From: Lethocerus indicus
Lineage: Eukaryota; Arthropoda; Insecta; Hemiptera; Belostomatidae
Length of the DNA stretch: 64,000 bases
Assembly (NCBI GenBank): GCA_019843655.1
Contig: JACDQD010000105.1
Location: forward strand, 1,612,001-1,676,000
Direction of reading: 5' to 3'
A model generated the notes under the pieces. That model was not told the DNA's origin and searched no databases. It was given only the letters and a program-made list of their open reading frames with translations. The position numbers and the translations under genes are program-made. Shown here piece after piece: positions 36,445 to 45,400 of this stretch (positions are counted from its first letter, which is position 1; the number at the start of each line of letters is the position of its first letter).

Positions 36445-36823
36445 AGATAGCCGTCTTGGTCCTGACGTTCCTAGAATAACCCATCGGGAAGAGTATCGCC
36501 CAATACCTGTCGACCGAGACAGCGACCAAGGAGAATATGGATATGGTGCAGAGGACGACCAGGAGGGAGAGGGTGAAGAGGCAGGGGAGGAGATCGTTGG
36601 GGTAGCCGACACTGGCCAATATGGCGCAGGGGACCCCGAGGAGACCGACGAGGAGGTCGGCCACGGCCAGGGAGACTATGTAGTAGTTGGTCCGGCGGCG
36701 GAGTCGCTTCTCGCGCCTGAACGCCAGGATGACCAGGGTGTTGCCGACGACGGCCCCGATGGCCACCAGGGCCTCGCAGAAGGTGTAGCCCAACCCGAAG
36801 TCCCTGCCTCGGCCCTCGGTCAT
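36445..36823 (-). CDS. AdoR: Adenosine receptor-like GPCR, first coding exon (partial)
   Basis: Encodes 126 residues plus one base before a GTGAGT donor, so the gene is partial in this window. The exon covers the short extracellular N terminus and TM1 to the start of intracellular loop 2. TM1 has GNTLV (Asn28). TM2 has SLAVADLLVG (Asp56). TM3 starts at Cys81, which normally forms the disulfide with loop 2, and ends in the DRY motif (Asp105-Arg106-Tyr107). TNYYIVSLAVAD, the CLF start of TM3 and VDRYWAI followed by P..YSRNVRTKTAI resemble insect and vertebrate adenosine receptors, which signal through cAMP at the plasma membrane. The exon is GC- and CpG-rich. No TM4-TM7 exon is visible downstream, so intron 1 would exceed 36 kb. 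Another class A amine-like receptor is a less likely alternative. Confidence 0.85.
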
Positions 36824-36865
36824 GGCACTGGCACTGGCACTGGCACTGGCACTAGCACTGGCGCT
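36824..36865 (-). repeat. Hexamer repeat abutting the GPCR start codon
   Basis: Seven units of GGCACT (two slightly changed) on the + strand directly touch the ATG. Read on the minus strand in the GPCR frame they would be alternating GCC and AGT codons (Ala-Ser), but the methionine lies after them and I see no upstream in-frame start. They are probably 5' untranslated leader. Confidence 0.9.
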
Positions 36866-37100
36866 GGCTAGCTCTGAACGCGCCTCTCTCTCTGCTCTCT
36901 GACTGGCCGGTTGGCTGTCGCCGACTAGCCAGCTCGCATCTTACCGGCATACGCCGCCCCCCACGGCACCCCGACGCCCCACTCCACACACACACACACA
37001 CACAACACAGTCCTCCACTTCAGTATACACCCAGCGATCGGCTGCGTGTCAAGAACAACAGTATATTAATGTAACACTGAAACAGCAGTCGGGTATATAT
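36866..37100 (-). promoter_or_regulatory. GC-rich leader/promoter region of the GPCR gene, with CA repeat
   Basis: CpG-rich sequence with a CT-rich stretch (on the + strand) and a (CA)n run at 36,985-37,003, immediately upstream of the receptor's first coding exon. I cannot place the transcription start. No TATA box is obvious. Confidence 0.4.
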
Positions 37101-37216
37101 AAATGGCGTAACCGAAACCGATCTAACAAAAGACAAAACCGGCGAGACCGGCCAGAAGATCGAGAAAATTACACTATTCCAAACCGTCCCAGACCACAAA
37201 ATGGGTATTCCAAACT
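37101..37216 (+). mobile_element. Penelope-like terminal tail copy
   Basis: Contains AACCGAAACCGATCTAAC, ACAAAAGACAAAACCGGCGAG, then ACTATTCCAAACC, CAGACCACAAAA and GGTATTCCAAACT. This gives the most complete version of the family's last part: two TATTCCAAAC boxes about 35 bp apart. The ribozyme-like core is degraded at its 5' half. Confidence 0.65.
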
Positions 37217-37278
37217 AAATGAATATTACTGTTATCGACACCCAGGCTGTAATTTTGGCAATTTATAGTGTGGCGCAC

Positions 37279-37417
37279 GTGTACTGTACAAATGACAGTG
37301 ACAGTGCAACGAGGGTACCCAAAAAACAAAGTGCCAAAGTGACTAACGAAGATGGCGAGCAGCCCAAACCGGTAATATAATAAACGAGAGGAGACAGAAA
37401 CACACGAAATCTACGGA
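37279..37417 (+). mobile_element. Penelope-like 3' untranslated region plus tail
   Basis: GTACTGTACA..GACAGTGACAGTGCA, ACCCAAAAAACAAAGTGCCAA and GTGACTAACGAAGATGGCG follow the same order as the minus strand at 34,680-34,580. It continues into the tail (GAGAGGAGACAGAAACA.ACGAA). The core reads CAAACCGG in place of GAAACCGG. It lies head-to-tail, about 60 bp after the preceding tail copy. Confidence 0.65.
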
Positions 37418-38514
37418 TTATTATTATTACTTGGCTAGTTCTTGCTGTAAACCTCCCTTACAATGGCATTCTGTCCCTATTCCTATTTCATCTTGAGAAG
37501 TATTTTTTATTCAGCCCACCAATAGTAGCCAATGATCGGCCGATCGAGTCTTGGATCCTGTCGAGCACTGGTCTAAAACCCATATCGACGATATCCACCT
37601 AACAATTTACTTCTCATTAATAAAACCAATTTTCCATGGTTACCACGCATAAAATCTAAAGGTTTAGAATTAACCCAGAGATTTTATTTGATGCGTCAAC
37701 GGTGTGCATATTCATTGCCATGATTTCCTCCTTGTAATTTCCTCAGAGGAAAAACTACACCAGGACATGTAAGTACTACTCAATACTTAATGTTATACGT
37801 TGTGGAAGACACCTGCAAATATTATACTTCGTGTTATGTACGCCGAGTATTTAGGTATAATCTCTAATGAAATTGATTGGGCTCGGAGGTTCGGAAATTA
37901 TTTGGATACCAGTCCTTTCCCTTGGATCAAAGGTTTATTTTTAATGGGGCGTTCAGTTCAGAGCTGTTAAATGAGCGTGATCGAATGGGTGGTGTTACAA
38001 AAGACCCAGGAATCCCCATTTAAGAGGCACTTACCGTACATGTACGCCACTTACCTTACACAGCTCCTTTACTAATAATAGCAACGTCGTAGTCCTGAAC
38101 ACAAGTCGAAATTAATACACGATAAAAAATAATTTTTCGATTCAATTTAATTATATGCACCGCTCTCAAACTATTTTAAAACATCCAATTCAAGTAACAT
38201 AAAAGAATGCTGTTGTTTCAGTCATAATTGCTGTGATGTAAATGACTAATAAACATACCCTAAAACAAAAACTATAGCTTTTATTAATTATTCATGGCAG
38301 TTCAGTCTCCAGGAGGAAGAATAGTATTTATTTCATCTGTTTCCCGTCACCTAACATTTCCCCGAATGATCATATCCTGGAATAACTACTTTATATACTT
38401 TCTAAAATAACTTAACAAACAAATATTCCCACTAATCGTCGAATAAAATCCTGATAATCAGGAAACACCCTAAGGAATGAACGACCTAATTTAATTCAAT
38501 AGAACATTCTGGAA
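37418..38514. other. Intergenic DNA, nothing recognised
   Basis: I see no coding exon or repeat. A short duplication around GTACATGTACGCCACTTACC (38,030-38,055) is the only local feature. Confidence 0.4.
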
Positions 38515-38590
38515 TATACACAATAGCTCAAATTGGAATAGCATCACTGTGCTGAGGAGTTGGTCAGGATTCAATCCCTGGTGGCGAAAT
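38515..38590 (+). mobile_element. tRNA-like / SINE head with A and B boxes
   Basis: TAGCTCAAATTGG (38,524-38,536) fits an RNA polymerase III A box, and GGATTCAATCC (38,567-38,577) fits a B box at tRNA-like spacing. The T-arm can pair as CAGG/CCTG. The acceptor stem does not close, so I read it as a decayed tRNA-derived SINE head or tRNA pseudogene. Confidence 0.45.
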
Positions 38591-38596
38591 TCAACT

Positions 38597-38629
38597 AATA
38601 GTCTATTCATCAAATTTGAGTAGACTATT
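38597..38629. repeat. Inverted repeat after the SINE-like head
   Basis: AATAGTCTA (38,597-38,605) and TAGACTATT (38,621-38,629) are exact complements around a 15-nt loop that itself holds TCAAATTTGA. It starts 20 bp after the B box and could be the tail of the same element. Confidence 0.6.
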
Positions 38630-39940
38630 GATTTAAATATTTGTAAATTTGAATAGATTGTGTCGTACACAAATCACTCCATAATACCATATTTATCCAA
38701 ACCTAATTGTTTGATATTTCTTATCTTACTGTAGGAATAAATTATGTCTGCACATATTATGGATGCAAATAAATTCACAATTTAAAAAACTGGGGATAAA
38801 AGTATTTTTTAGACCTCAGTCAGCATGAGTACAGAAATTGGCCAAACAAAGAATAACAACCAATACTTTGGTTAAACTGTTTCAGTTGGTGTTTGTATTA
38901 GTATTATAACTACAATATAATATTGAATCTGGTAGGTAAAACTCTTACGGAATTAGTAATATCACCAACATTCAAGTATATCATTTTTCAATTCTTCATG
39001 CCATCCATTGTGGCTCATGATAGCACTTACAATTCATGCCTTTGTAATTTTATATTTCTCTATTATAAATGCAATAAAACACAGACATTCCATATATAAA
39101 AATAAATAATAATATACAATATACACTTGATTTTACAACAGTAAAAATATCTAATTTTGTATTTTTGTATTTTGTAGAACAAATTAAAAACTATTGCTCT
39201 GTTGTTATTACAATGAAATAGAGATTGTAACTATGATGCATTTTGTTTTATCTAAAATTTAGTAATAGTAATTAAAAATGGATTGTGAGTAAAATTCATT
39301 ATGTATAGTTCTAAATATAAATCATGTTAAATAAACAATATATGATACTAAATGTTTGATTTAAACTGTAATTATTGTAAATACTTCTGCTTTACATTTT
39401 TTGAGCCCAATCAGTATCCATAATAACTAAATTATTTTCTTTCATTGTAAATTCTCTCACTACTATATCTTTTATATAATCAATTAATTATTTTAGGATA
39501 ATATAAAGATATACAAGACAATAACTTCTAAATATGTTTTTAATACTTACATTTAGCGTTTATCCAATGAAACACTCGTTAAATGCCATTATGCTGCCAT
39601 CTAATGTCAACTTTTGAAACTTTAAATTAATTATAAACTTTGATATCTTCTCACAACGAGAGGGAAATATAATAAATGAGCGATTCTCGGTAATAAAGCC
39701 AACTACTAAACACCAACTGTTTTTATGTATTACGAAGACACAAGTTGTTCTCATATTTACGCGAGCTCAAAGAAAGAAGCGCTCACCGCCTTCTGTAAGC
39801 GGTTTCTATGTAACGAATGTTAAGTAATTAAAGCATGAGGGATAATGAGTTGTAAAAATGCTTCCGAACCCGGATAGTTGTTTGTTTGATAGTGACTTAT
39901 CTTCTTTTAAAAAACCGCGGGTTGTTTACCGAGCAAACAG
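38630..39940. other. AT-rich upstream region of the TMEM121-like gene
   Basis: I see no exon. CpG frequency is low until about 39,640, then rises toward the gene start. Confidence 0.4.
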
Positions 39941-39972
39941 TTTATAAGGTTCAGCTGTCGCTTCTACAGCTG
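39941..39972 (+). promoter_or_regulatory. Candidate core promoter with paired E-boxes
   Basis: TTTATAAG (39,941-39,948) could serve as a TATA-like box. Two CAGCTG E-boxes follow at 39,952-39,957 and 39,967-39,972. They lie 138-169 bp upstream of the ATG at 40,110, in a CpG-retaining patch. The start site is not determined. Confidence 0.35.
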
Positions 39973-40109
39973 ACTCCTGTTTGTGTTTTGAGTTGTTTGT
40001 TTATTTGTGCTAGTAGTGTAGATTTCATTGTCGGTTTCTTATTTGTTTGATATTTTACACCGACAGTATTAACGTTTTACTATTATTTGTGCTTATTTGT
40101 ATTATCGAA

Positions 40110-41615
40110 ATGTCCGACCAAGACAAATGCTGTTATCTGCCCAAAAAACTCTGCACACACATCCTGGATGCTTCTTGGCTCGTTATTATACTTATGTTCC
40201 AAGCGACTGTTTTGAACTTTTATATTATATCGCACTACAAAAGCTCCGTAACACCATACTTTCTGTTTATAGCGGATTTCATATGCATGTTCTCTTTTAT
40301 CGGGACGTTGGCGACCGCGTACAGTCATTTGAAAAAGACCTACTCTCACGATTCGGAAGATGAATTTTCCTATAAGCCCAAACGATTAAGACTTCCCACA
40401 CCCTCGAGGCTGGGTGTACTTCCCCTGAGTTATACTTCTTGGCTATTTTATACAATAATACTTGTCACGAAAATATGTGTCATATTTGAATCTGGGCTTA
40501 TTAGTAAAATTAGGCCACAAGATCATTTTGGTCCACAATTGCTACAGGTGGGCAATGAAAGATTGTTTTTATTCATCCAGATTTATTGCACATAACAATT
40601 AATCTGAATTTACTGAGTTGCCATTGGTTACATGAAATAATTTATTGATAATGACTTTACAGTATATTAGTGCTTACTATGTTAGAATTATACAGTTTTC
40701 TTACAGCATATAATTAATTTCTAAATGTTGCAGTACTAATTTTACAAATATTATACACTAGGTGACAATGGCTGTTTCAAGTTTTGTATTTCTCCTACTT
40801 GTTGAGGGTCACAATTGGGCCAAACGAGGTACACCACGTTACACGTATGTAATATCAACTTGTGCCAAGACAGGAATTGAAATTTTTGACTCAGTTTCTT
40901 TACTGTCTATTCTCATACATGGTTCTAAGGAAATGTCTGAAACTTTTAAGGATGTTGTCTTGATAATGGCGGCTATCAATTTTTTTCTACCTTCAGTTGC
41001 ACTCTACCAGTTGAGGTATTTTAACATTTTTATGCTTAAGTTGATACTGACTTGTGAAGATATTTATTTTAATACATTTTATGTTTTGTATTTATAACAT
41101 GAAATTTAAGACTACTCATTATGAACATCTCTGTGGTATAATTGTACTGAACCACCCTATTGTACTTTTGATGCTTGTCATGTGCTAATAATTTTGATTT
41201 CATTTGATTGTATCCAGTACAATACATTTTAATATACTTGACCTTAATTATATTTTCTGTTTGCAATAATTTGATTGTTCTATTTTGTTTTAGTCTCTCT
41301 GATTTTGCTATGACAAAAGTTTCATTGCTGTTGACTTTAATCCATCACCTGATACATTTGTGCCTTGTTGATGTACCATTTCTGGCAGTTCGACTTTATA
41401 TGTGGTTGGCATTTAGGGAAAATGCCTCAATGTTCTTGATGAAGAATATTCTCTCTATTTCACTCACTCTGAGAGGATTGTACCCTGATATGTTGCAAAT
41501 TAAGAAAGAATACTTTTCTCCTAAATCTGTTGCCAGTACAAAACGTAATCCTCCTAAAGAGGGCTTTGAGGAGGTTGCCCTGAATGATATTGCAACTCGG
41601 CAAATTGATGCATGA
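40110..41615 (+). CDS. TMEM121-family multi-pass membrane protein
   Basis: Three exons: 40110-40547, 40762-41015 and 41294-41615, giving 337 residues. Junctions are CAG|GTGGGC with TAG|GTG (phase 0) and AG|GTATTT with TTTTAG|T (phase 2). I chose the ATG at 40,110 (context CGAAATGTC); the frame stays open upstream but without a better ATG. Hydrophobic segments lie near residues 21-41, 49-71, 103-126 and 147-160, in the middle of exon 2, and twice in exon 3, so it is a multi-pass protein. Length and motifs (exon 2 IFDSVSLLSILI, NFFLPSVALYQ; exon 3 VRLYMWLAFREN..MFLMKNI) fit the TMEM121 family, with weaker likeness to TMEM26. Molecular function of that family is poorly known. The gene is convergent with Amt; the stop codons are 866 bp apart. 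Confidence 0.8.
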
Positions 41616-41987
41616 GAAGTTATTTCAACTTAAGGGTATACATTGAAACAGGAAACTGAGTAATAATCATAAGGATATATGAGTATCTAGTGATAATATG
41701 AGTGATTAACCCACAACAGTGGTGCTCATTTTTTTAAAATATTACTCTAAGTAATTTTTTATTTTTATGCTTTTCTTTTGCTATATATGTACACTGTATG
41801 TACAAATATATCTAAGTCACTTTCTTTTAGGTTATATGGCAGACCATTTATTTTGTGCTCATTATCAATAAGGGCTGCTGTAAATAATTATTAATACATG
41901 ACAACATATTTTTAAAAAATAATTGATACTTTTAAACAGAATTTTTATATTTTACATACAATTTTTATACAATGTGAAAATATTTCT

Positions 41988-41993
41988 AATAAA
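41988..41993 (+). terminator. Candidate poly(A) signal of TMEM121-like gene
   Basis: AATAAA, 373 bp after the stop codon, in very AT-rich DNA. Chance occurrence is possible. Confidence 0.35.
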
Positions 41994-42226
41994 TAATATT
42001 TTTTTATTAATAACTAAATAACTATTTTACAAAGTAACTAAATAATATTTTTATAATATTTCTATTAGTTTTTTTTACTTTTATATTTGCATATGTCTTG
42101 TACAATGTATTTGGCAATTTATAGTAATAGGGACAAATTTGAAATGCGAGGTTCTAGTCCACATGTCATCTACATTGTTCAGATGTCATTCACTTCAGTT
42201 TGTTCTATTAACTATTTTCATTGAAC

Positions 42227-42228
<2 letters not shown>

Positions 42229-42275
<47 letters not shown>
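42229..42275. repeat. (AT)n microsatellite
   Basis: Uninterrupted AT run between the convergent TMEM121-like and Amt genes. Confidence 0.95.
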
Positions 42276-42276
<1 letters not shown>

Positions 42277-42379
42277 CCATACAATGTGAAAAGAAAAATT
42301 AATGGTTGTAATATTTTCATGCATAAAGTTTTACATATTGTTTTCTCTTTTTGTAATTTTATCAAATTGTGTTGTGTGA

Positions 42380-42385
42380 TTTATT
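42380..42385 (-). terminator. Candidate poly(A) signal of Amt
   Basis: TTTATT on the + strand (AATAAA on the minus strand), about 97 bp after the Amt stop codon. Confidence 0.5.
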
Positions 42386-42481
42386 TTTAACATTGGGCTT
42401 TACATTTGTATTTTGCTTAATTGCTATTTACACATTTGCTTTTGGCAATTGATTTTATATTAAATTCTATTGATACAAAAT

Positions 42482-45400
42482 CTATTTAGATCTTGTGTCC
42501 ATTTCAAAAGCATTATTGTCATAGTCAGTATTTCTTGTTTTGTAAACTTCATGGTTCTTTCGTTGATCTGAAAAATACAGTTTGTTCTTATGAAGTATAT
42601 GAGAGTAGCAGTTGTTATTAATGTTGCACCTACTCATAGTGACTAATTGTGTTTGATATCACTCTAAAAATGTATCTTCTTACCATCAAAATGTCCACTT
42701 TCTAGAAGAGTCCAGTTCCAAGAGTTAAAAGGGTATGCAACTTCTCCATGTTTTGCTTCATCCAGCCCTATTGAAAGCACGTATATTTATTTGTAATTGC
42801 ATAATTATGCAAGTTTTAATTGTTTTTTACTTCCTTCATACATGCTTCATAAATACTACAAGACTCAGCTATGTGACAGCTGTAGTATTAATATTTATAA
42901 ATTTACATTAATTAGTACATTACATTCATTTGTATTTACTTTATGTTGAATTCCATACTTTAAATTGAAACTAATTTACCTATTATTTCTTCTTCTTCAC
43001 TTGCTCGCAGTAGATTTATATACTTCAGTGCACCAAATATGATGTAACTTGTTGCACCCGACCACACAATAATTGCAAGTAAACCTACTGCATTGTAGCC
43101 TAGTTGCTGAATAATGCATTAGATAAATAGATTAAACTAATTGGAGAATAATTAGAAATTGTAGAATTAGATGATTTTTTGTAGATAATATTTCATGAAT
43201 TTTTTTTGTGATAGCTTGACATTTGAAATATTTACCACAAAGGATTTTTTAGTTCCTTCATAAATGATTCCTCCTCTGGCAATAATAGGTGCAGCTAAAA
43301 CTCCCCAGATGCCACCTCCTAAATGAACTGCTACTGCATCAAGTGGGTCATCGACTATAAAGTTAAAAAAGGTTGTTAACAGTTTAATTTAAATAAATAC
43401 TACTAAAATAGCACTAGTGGTTATATTATATTATTTGCTATACACTAATGAAATAAATGCAGGTGTTCATTACCACTTGCAATAACAGTTAATCTTTACA
43501 GGTCTTTTCATTTAAAAGAAAATGTCATAGTTTTACAATTGTAACACAATGATCATATTTTCGTCTACATTTATATATATATTTATATATATTATAAATA
43601 TTTTCTCTTCATTTTTGCTGTGTGATATGCACTCCAAAATAAATTTATAATTTAAACTTCAAAGATGACATGATGAAACAATAGTGTGATACAGGCATGT
43701 ACAGAGCTGTGAAAGTGCTCCTATTTTGGTAATTTTATGGTGAAAAATTCTCAGTTTGTTGACTTTTCTCACCTACCTTTTAAATATAACATTAGGTAGT
43801 GCAAACTGATATACACAGGTGTTCCTAATGCGCCTGTCACTAAAGCACCTAAGAATGAAAATGCATCTGCTCCTCCACATATTGACACCTAATGAAGAAA
43901 TATAAGAATCAAATCTTTGGGAATTATATGATATTGATGTGGCAAGACCTAACATTTACAAAATGTCTGTATAAAATATTAGGATATGCATGACTGTAAT
44001 TGAAAAAAAATTGTATATAACTGAAAGTGGGGTGTCCTTAATCCACTTAGGAGTCTTATTTGCTCTCATATTGCTGGGGGCAATATGTTTGTTTTCTCCA
44101 ATTCTAATGTGTGTCCTATTATTAGAGCTTGTTATAATAAGTTAATAAAATTAACAATTAGATATGTTATCTCTCCTGTTTTTACAGTAAATAAAACTAT
44201 TACTGTTCAATCTGTCGAGGACAGCCCTGTTACTCACCATGCCAGTCAAGACGGAGTTGAGGGTGATGGTGAAGGGCCACCTCACGTCTGCCAGGAGGCC
44301 TGTGGAGGCGGCGGCGAGGGCGATTAGGCCTGCCCCGCTGGCACCCATGATCGTGTTCACGATGCAAGTGGCTATCACCCCGCCGTCACCGGCCCTAGTA
44401 GCGTGCCCCAACGAACCGCCGTTGAACGCAAGGAAGCCCGACATCAGCAGCAGCGCCCCAACCCCCACAAGCTGGACACAAAAATTAAGCAATCTCTCCA
44501 CGAATCCCAACTTTCGAATCTTCACTCCAACGAAATTTCTCTCATAGTCATTGACTACAAACGCAAGAATAGGCTCGTAATCACAAAAGAAAAATATGAC
44601 CTCGATAGATGGCCACGGACATGTCCTTCCTATGCAAGTATAACGCAGCGATTGATCCTAATTAATTACCTCCAAAAAACTGGGTCCACGAGGGTTCGGA
44701 TTATCAAACTGGTTACTTACAATTTCGTCAAGTCCTTATAATTATGTTACATACGATTTTGTCTGTTTATGAATGAGTAGAAGAGAGGGAGAGGGTGGGA
44801 GGGACTTTGCGGTGCTCTAAACACCACCAATTTCAAGCTCTTCTCAGCCGATATCTCCATGTTATCTTATTGAAAACGTGCATTCCAAACTACGAGAACC
44901 GATAACAAAAAGTTGTATGCATTTCCTATACAGTCTCATTCATTTAACCTTGCAACGACAAATCCGACGGTTGCCTCCGTACCAACTAGGTGTCTAATTT
45001 CTAATAAGTCATCCTACCTTGTATGCTAGTTATATCGGTACATATAGGCATATTTATAGGAATGTATTTAGCCGTATTTTTATTGTTCGTCTTTGTAACT
45101 CTTTTGATGCGTAACATATAAATGAATGGGTTGATGGCCGGTACCGGTAAAGAATGTCCCGGCATGTCGACTGGATTGCCGTTGACGAATCTGCCCGTCC
45201 TCGGTCCGAGTAGGGCGGCACCGACCAGAGAACAGACTCCGGCCAGGGCGTGCACAGCACCGCTGCCTGCGAAGTCCCTATAGCCCAACTTCACCAGCCA
45301 TCCACCATCCGCCCAAACCCAGTGCGACACTACCGGGTATACGAATCCTGCACGCATAAACAATTAATACGAAAAGTCCTTTAATATATTGTTTCATTAT

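Noticed and set aside
40083..40349. Alternative frames over TMEM121-like exon 1 (minus 88 codons, plus 88 codons).
   Set aside because: The chosen frame joins exons 2 and 3 in phase and gives a membrane protein of family length; the others do not.
44239..44741. Frames of 102 and 112 codons on the + strand opposite Amt exon 5.
   Set aside because: They are antisense shadows of the GC-rich Amt exon, whose minus-strand frame has clear family motifs and phased splice sites.
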